Origin: a virus
Strand: one strand, 5' to 3'
IMG/VR virus record: IMGVR_UViG_3300030406_001594
Coordinates: 14,441-38,706 of that record
DNA: 24,266 nt
The position numbers and the translations under genes were made by a program. The notes under the pieces are model-generated. The model was given only the letters and a program-made list of their open reading frames with translations. It was not told the origin of the DNA and searched no databases. Shown here one piece after another: positions 15,416 through 22,753 of this stretch (positions are counted from its first letter, which is position 1; every line of letters begins with the position of its first letter).

Positions 15416-17308
15416 TTACCTAACTGGACAAGCTCCAGTGTCACAATCGGAAATATCTATATCATACATGTTCAGCTGATTAAGAGACATAATTGGTGTT
15501 GTTCCTTTCTTCATCTTCATGTAATCTTCTTTTGTTATTTCTTCCATTGGTGCTTGATCAAACCCATGTTCGTTGTGCAGTAAGAAGCTGACACTCTTTA
15601 CGTTAACGTAGTTTACATCAAGCCAAGCTTTAATATCATCAAGCTCTTCCTTTCTGTAGTAGATAGTTACAGATACTGAATTGTCAGACCATTCACTTTG
15701 AAGTCTTTTAATTACTTCTAGCTGATCTATGGCACTCATGTCATTTGCAAATGTTGTGTTGCTTGGGAATGAACAAGGGAAGCTTACAACAACTGTTGAG
15801 TGATCTTCTGTTCCGTCAAAGTTCCTAACATACTCTACGTGATACCCATTGTTCCTGCATACTCCGACCAGCTCGCTATCTGCAGCCATTCTGATTCTTC
15901 GTATGTAGTGCTCTGAGTACCCTGGATGTGCTCCTGGTGTAACGCCAGCAAGTAAACTAAGCGTTCCAGACGGTTTAACCGTAGTAAGTTTAATAGATGT
16001 AGGGAATCCACATATTTTTGAGTATTCTTTGTCATATGATCTTAAATAAGTGTAACATTCAGGCAACCATGATTTCTGCTCTTCAGTAGCTTGAAGATAA
16101 CCAGTAACTCCTATACCCATTCTCATGTTCTTGTGAACAATATCTTCAGTCTCCTTTACTTCACATTTGATAGCCAAGCTATGCTTGTTGATTCTGTAAA
16201 GCAAAGAGGCTACTTCTTTTAACTCCTTTAAAGATTTAATATTAGGCAGATATATTTCAGCTAGACAGCACGTTTCAAAAGGCTCTAAGCTTTGTTCAGC
16301 ACAAGGATTGTAACCCATTACATTGTAGTCAGGGTACATTTCTTCTCCTGTCCTACCCATACGTCTAGATGCAGATAGATTAATTAAACCATATGGCTCT
16401 CCGTTTCCTTTATAACCCTCCCAAAACTCTGTTGGAAGTTTAGATATATCGTCACATGCAACAGAATTATTTGACATCGCTCTCCAGTTTGGTATACCTC
16501 CTAGATCCCAACGCTTAGCTCGCAAGTAGTCCATGTCATCATGATCTCCTATTGCTATCTGAGCTGACCTCCTTACGTTCCCTGCAACAACAATCTTACC
16601 TATAATGTTCATGACATCTAAGCAGTCAATAGGGCGCAAGCGCTGCCCTGATCTTTCATTTAAGATCCTATTGATTTCTTGCATGCCCCATATTAAGTCT
16701 TTAGGTCCTGATGCTGTCCCTCCAAATCCTTTGATAGGAGATCCTGCTGGTCTTACTAAAGATGTGTCGTATGTGAATCCTTTTCCTGTTTCAAAGCTAG
16801 CCTCCAGCACACGCTTCAAAAGATCAGTCCATCCTTCACGAGAATCAGGAACAATAAAGTCAGCTCCGTTATCCTCAACGTGTTGAACTTTTACTTTTCT
16901 TTTTACTTTAGGAAGCTGATAGACATGCTCTCTTTGAATATTATATCCAACTCCAGACCCAAGCATAAGCATTTCAAATGCCCAAGTAAAAGGTCTAATT
17001 GGATGATCAATAACTGTGAAAGCACAATTCTGCAAAGAAGGTAATCCTAATTTGTCTACAGTTTTTGTTCCCAGCTGCCACAGGAATCTACCAGCAACAG
17101 TCCCCTTCAGATTCATCATCATATTCTTTATGTCCTTTTGATCATGTTTATTGAAGTCACATTTAAGCTGTTTATTGCACGCTTCGATTACACGATCAAC
17201 AGTTTCCTCCCACTCTTCTGTTCTGTTTTTTAGGGGACGAGAATAGGTACGCTTATATGTGGCGTACCCTACCTCTCCCCAGGGAATTTTCTCTGGGTTG
17301 TATGTCAT
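15416..17308 (-). CDS. nrdJ: Adenosylcobalamin-dependent (class II) ribonucleoside-triphosphate reductase
   Basis: 630 residues, monomeric RTPR type, converting ribonucleotides to deoxyribonucleotides for phage DNA synthesis. Visible landmarks: YATYKRTYSR near the N-terminus; LPSLQNCAFTVID with Cys95 (first redox Cys); GSGVGYN at 117-123; NPCAEQ at 334-339, with Cys336 as the thiyl-radical Cys and Glu338 as its catalytic partner; Cys347 eleven residues on (second redox Cys); PSGTLSLLAGVTPG; and C-terminal DCDTGACPVR with the Cys622/Cys627 shuttle pair. All catalytic residues known from the Lactobacillus leichmannii enzyme are present, so it should be active. It is about 110 residues shorter than that 739-residue enzyme. 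It is the last gene of the minus-strand unit, ends at the terminator hairpin, and has an A/T-rich 40-base leader. Confidence 0.95.
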   Translation of the reverse strand: MTYNPEKIPWGEVGYATYKRTYSRPLKNRTEEWEETVDRVIEACNKQLKCDFNKHDQKDIKNMMMNLKGTVAGRFLWQLGTKTVDKLGLPSLQNCAFTVIDHPIRPFTWAFEMLMLGSGVGYNIQREHVYQLPKVKRKVKVQHVEDNGADFIVPDSREGWTDLLKRVLEASFETGKGFTYDTSLVRPAGSPIKGFGGTASGPKDLIWGMQEINRILNERSGQRLRPIDCLDVMNIIGKIVVAGNVRRSAQIAIGDHDDMDYLRAKRWDLGGIPNWRAMSNNSVACDDISKLPTEFWEGYKGNGEPYGLINLSASRRMGRTGEEMYPDYNVMGYNPCAEQSLEPFETCCLAEIYLPNIKSLKELKEVASLLYRINKHSLAIKCEVKETEDIVHKNMRMGIGVTGYLQATEEQKSWLPECYTYLRSYDKEYSKICGFPTSIKLTTVKPSGTLSLLAGVTPGAHPGYSEHYIRRIRMAADSELVGVCRNNGYHVEYVRNFDGTEDHSTVVVSFPCSFPSNTTFANDMSAIDQLEVIKRLQSEWSDNSVSVTIYYRKEELDDIKAWLDVNYVNVKSVSFLLHNEHGFDQAPMEEITKEDYMKMKKGTTPIMSLNQLNMYDIDISDCDTGACPVR

Positions 17309-17348
17309 TTTAAAAAGTTTTTTAAGTAAAAAAGGACGACTAAGATAG

Positions 17349-17846
17349 TCAATAATCTGTGTCGTATTCCCACACTCTGTAAGAATCTAACTTCTTGATA
17401 TCCTTTAGTTTAAGAATAGTTATCTGATCTTGTCGATCCTTTCGAGTGTATTTTTTCCGATAAGCATCTTTCTTATTGTGAACGATCTCATCTGCCACGT
17501 AGTCTTCGCAAAAGCTAGCAAGCTCTTTTCTATCTACAATAGAGAACCCACCTTCTTCTGGCATGTCAAAAGCAATAATGCTTGCACCTCCGTACATCCA
17601 GCCTTTATCGCCTCTAACATTTTTAAATTCGCACCATATTTCGTCAGGCAAATTGTTTCCTTTTACATCAACACCCCACTTACCATCAACCTCAAGAGCT
17701 AACCAGTAATCTATGTGTTCATGAATGTCTTCTGTATGGGTAGATTTTGTAACTACCAAACCCTTCTTCCTAGCAGCTCTTACAAATCTAACCTCAGCAA
17801 CTCTTCCTGTAGCTCCTGAGTAGAATCGTCTAGCTTTCGATATCAT
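17349..17846 (-). CDS. PD-(D/E)XK-fold nuclease-like protein
   Basis: 165 residues from the ATG at 17846. Residues 12-62 show the PD-(D/E)XK layout: Glu18 in the first helix (GRVAEVRFVRAARKKG), Asp46 in HIDYWLALEV, and Asp60-Val-Lys62 in WGVDVKGN. An EFKNVRGDKGWMYGGASIIA segment follows, which could be the second core strand/helix. The tail is basic. The start at 17846 gives a 17-base overlap with the upstream gene; ATG 17891 would add 15 residues and deepen the overlap. It may be a DNA-processing nuclease of the replication module. The exact subfamily is not recognised. Confidence 0.65.
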   Translation of the reverse strand: MISKARRFYSGATGRVAEVRFVRAARKKGLVVTKSTHTEDIHEHIDYWLALEVDGKWGVDVKGNNLPDEIWCEFKNVRGDKGWMYGGASIIAFDMPEEGGFSIVDRKELASFCEDYVADEIVHNKKDAYRKKYTRKDRQDQITILKLKDIKKLDSYRVWEYDTDY

Positions 17847-18069
17847 AGTTCTCTTCGTAGTGTTGATATGCAGCTTCTTTAACGAAGTCAAACTCTAAGT
17901 TTAACTTTTGTCTAAACGATGCTAGTTTTTTTGTTATCTCTCCTGGGTGTTCTATTGGATCACCTTTATCATCGAAGAGATTTTCGTAGAAGTCTGTAAG
18001 AAGTCTATGTGCTCTCGTTGTTGCGATTGCGTAACTTCTTCCAAGTTGCATTTTAGTTAGCTTCTTCAT
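17830..18069 (-). CDS. Small helical protein, function unknown
   Basis: 79 residues, predicted mostly alpha-helical, with basic ends and acidic patches (NLFDDKGDPIEHPGEITKKL). It has no membrane segment or recognisable motif. The ATG at 18069 overlaps the upstream nuclease by 17 bases. An internal ATG at 18051 has a purine-rich GAAGAAG about nine bases before it and no overlap, so the real protein may be six residues shorter. It is flanked by nuclease genes and is probably a member of the replication/recombination unit. Confidence 0.55.
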   Translation of the reverse strand: MKKLTKMQLGRSYAIATTRAHRLLTDFYENLFDDKGDPIEHPGEITKKLASFRQKLNLEFDFVKEAAYQHYEENYDIES

Positions 18070-18511
18070 TATCTTTTATTATATTGATGGCTTCTTGAAT
18101 TTGAGTTTTGTTTCTGCAAATAAATAACTTAGGTAGAGGACTACCAATGTCAGAGAGATATCTCAAGAACAGCTTCCATCTCATTGGAAAGTCGTGATGA
18201 GAGTGTATAAAACCCTTAGTCTCGATTATCCAACTACCATCTTTCGCTACAAAATCAGGAGTGTATTTGATAGGCAATACAACTTTATTGGTCTTGTCGA
18301 CTAAGCCTTTAGACTTGGGAGTCATCTTCCAATAAACTCCTTCGTATCTAAACTTATCCATCAACACATACTCCTGTTCTTCGTAGGCAAAAGGTAGGCC
18401 CGATTCAGCTAAAAGATTAGCGCAAGTCTTCTCCAAACTGCTTTTGTATTTACCCAAAGCCTTTTGCTTAGAAGTCTTCGTCTTAGCCGTTCCTTTCTTT
18501 CTTCGCTTCAC
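18053..18511 (-). CDS. T7 endonuclease I-like Holliday-junction resolvase
   Basis: 152 residues. After a basic N-terminus, Glu27 in SSLEKTCANLLAESG, Asp86 in YTPDF, and Glu97/Lys99 in WIIETKG reproduce the E...PD...ExK set of phage T7 endonuclease I, which resolves four-way junctions and debranches replicating DNA. The spacing between Asp and the ExK Glu is 11, close to 10 in T7 gp3. The only usable start is GTG at 18511, because a stop codon lies four codons upstream in frame and the next ATG falls after the first catalytic Glu. It begins 16 bases after the helicase stop. The motifs are good; the assignment to this family rather than another PD-(D/E)XK group is inferred. Confidence 0.75.
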   Translation of the reverse strand: MKRRKKGTAKTKTSKQKALGKYKSSLEKTCANLLAESGLPFAYEEQEYVLMDKFRYEGVYWKMTPKSKGLVDKTNKVVLPIKYTPDFVAKDGSWIIETKGFIHSHHDFPMRWKLFLRYLSDIGSPLPKLFICRNKTQIQEAINIIKDNEEAN

Positions 18512-18527
18512 ACGGGGAAGTTACAGC

Positions 18528-20333
18528 TTAATTTTCTAAAAACCTAGTATTAGCGGATAAATTAAATTGTTTATAGTTATTAAACTCTTTATCAATGGTT
18601 TGGAAAAGCTCCTTACCAGTATTAGAAACCCTGAAGGCTGTGTGAGATGTGTTCATAGTGAATGTAATTGGATCATCTATCGGTGTAGGCTGACCTCCAG
18701 TCTCAGTTTCTCTAACCTTTCTAACGTGAAGCTCTGTAGTTTTCTTGACGTTATGATCAGGAGCTTGCACCTTTCTGTGAATAGTTAAGAAGCAATCAGC
18801 ACGATTAACAAACTTACCTCCACCTTCTGTGTCCTCTGCAAAAGGAGCAACAGGTAGTCCATCATCACCTTTACGCCTTTGTGCTTCAGTAACAGCATGC
18901 ATGTTTAACCAGACAGCTACATTGTTGGTTGTTGAGAAAGTTAAGAAGTGCGATGCAGCTTCATAATGATAGTCGTGTGGACTAGCGTTACCACTTAAGT
19001 CTAACTTTAGGCTGTTGTATGGGTCTACAAATACAGCATCGTAATCTTCTTGTCTTATAATCTTCTCAAGAAATACTATGATGTCGGAATAAGAATACAC
19101 TTGGTTGTTACTTATGACTGTAAAGTGATCGTTAACCCACTTGTATGCTTCTTTCCTTTGAGCATAAGATAAATCTCCTATCCTTCTGTTTACAGCGAAC
19201 TGCATAAGTGTCATCTTTAATGATGCTGTCCTATTTTCTGATGAGTAAACTACCCACTTCCATCCGTGCCTTACTGCTGAGTTTACCATCATGTAAAGCG
19301 CCATAGTAGTTTTACCTACGTTAGAATGTCCGTTTATGATTACAAATTCACGCTTGTATCTGAAGTATTCATCAAGATTCTTATCTCCTGTCTCTAGTCC
19401 AACAGGTATCTTACCATTTGCATAGTCATCTATCCATCTAAAATCTTCATCGTCAGAAGAGATAAAAGACATATCTCCATCATTGATTAGAAGCTCTCTT
19501 TTGGCATCCTGTTCGTTGCCAATTACTTCTTTAATAGGATCTTTCTTTCCTACTTCAATGGCTTGTCTGATTGTAGATCTAGCAGCTTCTTCACTCTCTA
19601 CATCACGTTTACATATCTCTCTAAACAAAACTCTAACAGCCTCCTCTTCTTCTATACGACCAGCAGCTATATATCCTCCTGCTAATCTAGCAGCTTTGAG
19701 TAACATGTTGTGCTTGTCACCATCATCAGCCTGCCTAATCATTCTAGCAGCTAGATTTAGTTTCATGTAATCTGTAAACTCACCTTTCCTAGCTTCTTGT
19801 ACTTGCTCTGCTCGCTCAGTAGCAAAAGCTCCAAACTTTTTAGAGTCTGGGTTTATTATAATGTCTGCATCGTAAGACTCAAAGCAAGCTCTAGATTCGT
19901 TTATACCTGATTCATCAACCTCTAGATCATATTGCTTAGAGAAGTACGTGCATAAGGCTCTAAAGTGATCCCTGTGTCTTTCAGGGTTTGTAATCTTTAC
20001 CAGCGCCTTAAGACCATCCCCAGATGGAGAAACCCATGTGCTATATACATAAGAGTCTGTCGCAAGAACTTGCTTCGATGACGACACATCAATGTGATCG
20101 AAGTCCAAAACAATAAATCCGCTGTGTTCAAACAAAGCTTCATCATTCCTTTCTGTAAACTCACCGCTGAAGCAAACGACAGGTAGTTTCTTTTTAGATT
20201 CTTTATCTCCATCTCTAATGTTATCTATTATGTCTTTTGATTTACCGTCTTTAATTCTGTTTAGGGCAGCTATCATGCTCACATGGTGTGGGCTCTGCTT
20301 GTCGTAAACGGTCTTGAAGAATGTTACTTTCAT
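18528..20333 (-). CDS. Primase-helicase: BT4734/VirE_N-type primase domain plus DnaB-like helicase
   Basis: 601 residues. The N-terminal part (about 1-165) has VCFSGEF, the acidic pair Asp77/Asp79 in VLDFDHID, WVSPSGDGLKALVKI and NESRACFESYD, matching the BT4734-like/VirE_N domain common in Bacteroidetes elements and related to archaeo-eukaryotic primases. A helical linker (about 190-265) follows. From about 300 on is a RecA-like hexameric helicase: Walker A GHSNVGKTT at 335-343, YSSEN at 363-367 with the likely catalytic Glu366, Walker B AVFVDPY ending at Asp437, and NMHAVTEAQRRKG downstream. The protein probably primes and unwinds at the phage fork. The start at 20333 lies inside the DUF3310 gene; the full N-terminal domain motif supports it, giving a real 83-base overlap. 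Confidence 0.9.
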   Translation of the reverse strand: MKVTFFKTVYDKQSPHHVSMIAALNRIKDGKSKDIIDNIRDGDKESKKKLPVVCFSGEFTERNDEALFEHSGFIVLDFDHIDVSSSKQVLATDSYVYSTWVSPSGDGLKALVKITNPERHRDHFRALCTYFSKQYDLEVDESGINESRACFESYDADIIINPDSKKFGAFATERAEQVQEARKGEFTDYMKLNLAARMIRQADDGDKHNMLLKAARLAGGYIAAGRIEEEEAVRVLFREICKRDVESEEAARSTIRQAIEVGKKDPIKEVIGNEQDAKRELLINDGDMSFISSDDEDFRWIDDYANGKIPVGLETGDKNLDEYFRYKREFVIINGHSNVGKTTMALYMMVNSAVRHGWKWVVYSSENRTASLKMTLMQFAVNRRIGDLSYAQRKEAYKWVNDHFTVISNNQVYSYSDIIVFLEKIIRQEDYDAVFVDPYNSLKLDLSGNASPHDYHYEAASHFLTFSTTNNVAVWLNMHAVTEAQRRKGDDGLPVAPFAEDTEGGGKFVNRADCFLTIHRKVQAPDHNVKKTTELHVRKVRETETGGQPTPIDDPITFTMNTSHTAFRVSNTGKELFQTIDKEFNNYKQFNLSANTRFLEN

Positions 20334-20532
20334 TGTATTCGTATTCTAATATTAATTCTAAATAATGAATGGCTTTCAGGATATCCATGACTCCATTCTT
20401 TTCTCGATGCCTGCACACATACTTAATTACATTACCTTCTATGTAGGGTATTTTGTTTTTTACACAAAACTCTACTGGCTGTATAGGCATGTCGTAGTGT
20501 TCTCCACCTTCTTGTCTATCTGATGGTTTCAT
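20251..20532 (-). CDS. DUF3310 family protein
   Basis: 93 residues. The sequence GGEHYDMPIQPVEFC, then GNVIKYVCRHREKNG and DILKAIHYLELILEYEY, is the DUF3310 signature: a His-Tyr near the start, a helix with KY..R, then a helix with KA.HYL. The family is widespread in phages next to replication genes; it is sometimes called a nucleotide kinase, but its activity is unproven to my knowledge. It starts on the stop of the upstream gene (ATGA), and its last 83 bases overlap the primase-helicase start in another frame. The tail has CEHDSC, a possible Cys pair. Confidence 0.85.
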   Translation of the reverse strand: MKPSDRQEGGEHYDMPIQPVEFCVKNKIPYIEGNVIKYVCRHREKNGVMDILKAIHYLELILEYEYNESNILQDRLRQAEPTPCEHDSCPKQN

Positions 20533-20786
20533 AATGCGTTTCTATTTACTTTACCTAATTTTATTTCATTGTACATCTTGCGGACTATGACCTGCTTGTT
20601 ACCCTTAAAGTTTTTAGCATAGACTTCTCTATACACTCTTTCAAGATCAATAGGGTTACTCATAATTTGAGAAGGAGTTCTTGATCTAGTAACAATGTTT
20701 ATTGTCTTCTTGTTTTTTTGTTTACCTTTTTTGTACTCAACATCTATTGTGTAGTGGTAGACATGTGGGAGATCGTCATATTCCAT
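20529..20786 (-). CDS. Small basic protein, function unknown
   Basis: 85 residues from the ATG at 20786, which follows an A/G-rich leader (GAGAATAAAAAGAAA). The ATG at 20813 would add nine residues but lie deeper inside the upstream gene. An N-terminal beta hairpin-like part (HVYHYTIDVEYKKGKQKNKK) leads to helical sequence with DLERVYREVYAKNFKG and a Lys/Arg-rich end. No family is recognised. It is coupled to the DUF3310 gene by an ATGA overlap, so it is likely a replication accessory or DNA-binding protein. Confidence 0.55.
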   Translation of the reverse strand: MEYDDLPHVYHYTIDVEYKKGKQKNKKTINIVTRSRTPSQIMSNPIDLERVYREVYAKNFKGNKQVIVRKMYNEIKLGKVNRNAL

Positions 20787-21055
20787 TTTCTTTTTATTCT
20801 CTTTGCAATCCATTTCATATCGACTAATGAACCCATACTGCTCAAGCAGTCTTCTCTCGAAAGTAAAACTGCGTTGTCTCCAGATTTATTAGGGATGTAC
20901 ATGATAAGGAATTGTTCGTTAAACTCTGGTACTTTTAATGAGAAGTTATTGTCATGTTTTTGCCATGACACATAAAATGTAATCTCATTATCTCCTTTAC
21001 TTCCGCAGAAAGAGAAGGGACCAAGGAACTTTATGTTCCTCAGCCCCCACTCCAT
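20744..21055 (-). CDS. Unknown protein, possibly beta-rich
   Basis: 103 residues from the ATG at 21055, which lies 22 bases after the SSB-like stop. The frame is open further upstream (ATG 21178 and 21112), but those starts run inside the SSB-like gene. The sequence has alternating hydrophobic stretches (NEITFYVSWQKHDNN and QFLIMYIPNKSGDNAVLLS) and a basic C-terminus (AKRIKRKWNM). No motif is recognised. It overlaps the next gene start by 43 bases or more. Real coding is likely from tight packing, but the start is uncertain. Confidence 0.55.
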   Translation of the reverse strand: MEWGLRNIKFLGPFSFCGSKGDNEITFYVSWQKHDNNFSLKVPEFNEQFLIMYIPNKSGDNAVLLSREDCLSSMGSLVDMKWIAKRIKRKWNMTISHMSTTTQ

Positions 21056-21077
21056 AGCGGCGTACAAACCTAACGGT

Positions 21078-21386
21078 TTAGAAGGGTAGGTCTGCAGTCT
21101 CTGCTTCTGCATTCGCAGCTTGTTTTTGAGCTCGCTTTTCCTTAGCAGCTTCGCTGTTTGGGTTAAACACTCTCGCACAAGCTTTGCCGTTCTTACTCAT
21201 GAATAGAGTAATGTAAGCATTACCTCCACGACCTTCAGCATCACGAGTAGTAATGTACTGCTCAAGGATGTCCTTGATTTCGTGATCCTTCAGACGAAGG
21301 TTCCAAGAGATAAGCTCTTGATTGTCATTAAACTTTGGCTGGTCTGCCCAACCTACTAGCACTGAGTCATATTTTTGTTCACTCAT
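21078..21386 (-). CDS. Single-stranded DNA-binding-like protein with DLPF tail
   Basis: 102 residues from the ATG at 21386 (an earlier in-frame ATG at 21431 lies in the leader and adds a hydrophobic, unlikely N-terminus). A compact beta-rich domain (YDSVLVGWADQPKFNDNQEL, then WNLRLKDHEI and NAYITLFMSKNGKACARVF) is followed by an Ala/Glu-rich linker and the last four residues DLPF. That linker plus DLPF mimics the acidic tip (D-D-I/L-P-F) by which bacterial SSB recruits partners. Location beside exonuclease, annealing protein and primase-helicase supports an ssDNA-binding role. The OB-fold itself is inferred, not demonstrated. Confidence 0.65.
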   Translation of the reverse strand: MSEQKYDSVLVGWADQPKFNDNQELISWNLRLKDHEIKDILEQYITTRDAEGRGGNAYITLFMSKNGKACARVFNPNSEAAKEKRAQKQAANAEAETADLPF

Positions 21387-21415
21387 GGTATTAAATAATT
21401 TAAAATAAATGTAAA

Positions 21416-21452
21416 TGTGATGATACAACAAACATATAGAAGGGTCATCACA
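21416..21452. promoter_or_regulatory. Inverted repeat TGTGATGA...TCATCACA, candidate operator
   Basis: Perfect 8-base arms at 21416-21423 and 21445-21452 with a 21-base spacer, in the longest gene-gene gap of the replication unit (21387-21470), just before the SSB-like gene. The spacing could suit a dimeric repressor or an extended hairpin. On the minus strand the second arm is followed by TTTACATTTATTTT, so weak termination is also possible. Confidence 0.5.
21429..21436 (-). promoter_or_regulatory. Candidate Bacteroidetes -7 box (TATGTTTG)
   Basis: On the minus strand TATGTTTG fits the Bacteroidetes primary sigma -7 consensus TAnnTTTG exactly and lies about 43 bases before the SSB-like ATG, inside the inverted repeat. 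No convincing -33 TTG is present at the usual distance, so it may be weak or activator-dependent, or a chance match. Confidence 0.3.
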
Positions 21453-21470
21453 GTCCCGACTATAAGATTT

Positions 21471-22232
21471 TTAAACTTCGAATTCTGCATAATTAAGTTG
21501 AGTTGGTGCGCCTTCGGTCAACCATTCCTTGATATTACCTACCGCCTCGTTAAACTTCATCTCACCAGTGAAGAGGGTCTTATCTGAGCACTTAACTAAT
21601 GCTGGGTAGTATGGGTAGGTTTTCTCTTGGACAACCCAATAGTAATCCTTGATCCCAAACACCTCTGTGTATATGTAAGCCTGGATGTCATAGCACCAGC
21701 TGTTCACATCATAGCGAAACTTAGCCACACTACGTGAAGACTTGCTGTCTGTTATAAATCCATCCCCTAAGCAGTCAAGGAATCCTCTGACAGGCACGCC
21801 ATCAATTTCTTCATTGAATTCTACTTGATATTGTCCTGATAGATAGCTACTGAGTAGACCGCAAGCCTCAAGCCTTTCGATCATCTCGCTTGCTTTTGTC
21901 CAGTCTTCTTTGGTGATGAGAGTTTTTCCTTGATTTTCTTCTGAGATCTTGGCTTTCCACTCTCGGTAGCGCTTAGTATTCCTAGGATATTTACCACCAA
22001 TATCGGTGACAATATCGCTATCATCCAAATTATAAAACTTGTCATCAACTTTATCTGGTTCAAACAACATCATGTCGTAAAGACTGCCAAATGTCAATGC
22101 ATCTGACTCTTTCTTAAGCTGCCCCCTCATGTACATCTCCCAGAGACGCATGTCTCCAAGAGCGTACTTGATAGAGGAGTAAGAAAGGTGTCCTTTACCT
22201 ACTGATTCTGTTAATTGTTCTCTAAGTGTCAT
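21471..22232 (-). CDS. RecE-like PD-(D/E)XK exonuclease
   Basis: 253 residues. It has LSYSSIKYAL near the N-terminus (the entry motif of RecB/RecE-like phage nucleases), FGSLYDMMLFEP, then the core GFLDCLGD with Asp153, TDSKSS with Asp162/Lys164 (the D-x-K catalytic pair), and WCYDIQAYIY with Gln184 (motif YxxQ). This order matches exodeoxyribonuclease VIII-type enzymes that degrade one strand of linear dsDNA for strand annealing. Its start overlaps the stop of the putative annealing protein (ATGA), the classic pairing of exonuclease and SSAP. The usual His in the first motif reads Tyr/Asp here (GSLYD), a small deviation. A role in phage recombination and concatemer processing is inferred. 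Confidence 0.85.
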   Translation of the reverse strand: MTLREQLTESVGKGHLSYSSIKYALGDMRLWEMYMRGQLKKESDALTFGSLYDMMLFEPDKVDDKFYNLDDSDIVTDIGGKYPRNTKRYREWKAKISEENQGKTLITKEDWTKASEMIERLEACGLLSSYLSGQYQVEFNEEIDGVPVRGFLDCLGDGFITDSKSSRSVAKFRYDVNSWCYDIQAYIYTEVFGIKDYYWVVQEKTYPYYPALVKCSDKTLFTGEMKFNEAVGNIKEWLTEGAPTQLNYAEFEV

Positions 22233-22753
22233 CTAACAAACTTGTTAAGTCCAGCTACTTGCTTCTCTGTAAGCTTATCTGAATACTTAGATGTGATTTG
22301 CTCAAAAGCTTTCTTCTTGTCTGTAGCAGACTTGATGTAAGCTACAGCCTTATCCATGATGTTATCTACAGATGTATTAGTAGATGATTCTGCAGACTGC
22401 TTAGCAATAGCATCATTCACTTCATTCGCTGAAGCAATAGAAGTGTCGATGCCAATACCCATCATTGCAAGAGCTCTACCTACAGCAGATGTTTCGCAGT
22501 TTTCTGCATAGCTAGTCTTGTTGATATGGCTAGAAGACTTTTCTTCATGAGCATGACCAGTAGCAATAACACGTTGACTCGGATCAGCGATAACGCACTT
22601 GCAAATGCACATCTCAGAATCTATGTGTGTAAACTCTGTTGAGATTGTCCAGTTTTTATATTCATCCTCCTGACGGAAGAACTTAATACGCTCGTTTACT
22701 TCTACGTACTGCTTGCCACGTATGTTTGTGGTCTTGAATTTGTAATTATTCAT
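22229..22753 (-). CDS. Putative single-strand annealing / recombination protein (Erf/Rad52-like)
   Basis: 174 residues. An N-terminal beta-rich part (YVEVNERIKFFR, WTISTEFTHI, MCICKCVIADP, ATGHAHEE) is followed by the conserved helix YAENCETSAVGRALAMMG and SIASANEVNDAIAK. The ENxETSAxGRAL pattern is one I associate with phage ssDNA-annealing proteins. The C-terminal third is a linker plus a small helical domain (DKKKAFEQITSKYSDKL). It overlaps the RecE-like gene by four bases, giving an exonuclease-annealing pair for recombination and replication. The exact SSAP family cannot be fixed by eye; the pairing supports the role. Confidence 0.7.
   Translation of the reverse strand: MNNYKFKTTNIRGKQYVEVNERIKFFRQEDEYKNWTISTEFTHIDSEMCICKCVIADPSQRVIATGHAHEEKSSSHINKTSYAENCETSAVGRALAMMGIGIDTSIASANEVNDAIAKQSAESSTNTSVDNIMDKAVAYIKSATDKKKAFEQITSKYSDKLTEKQVAGLNKFVR

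Noticed and set aside
16605-16886. Plus-strand 93-codon frame within the reductase
   Set aside because: Antisense to conserved catalytic-domain sequence; no independent start context.
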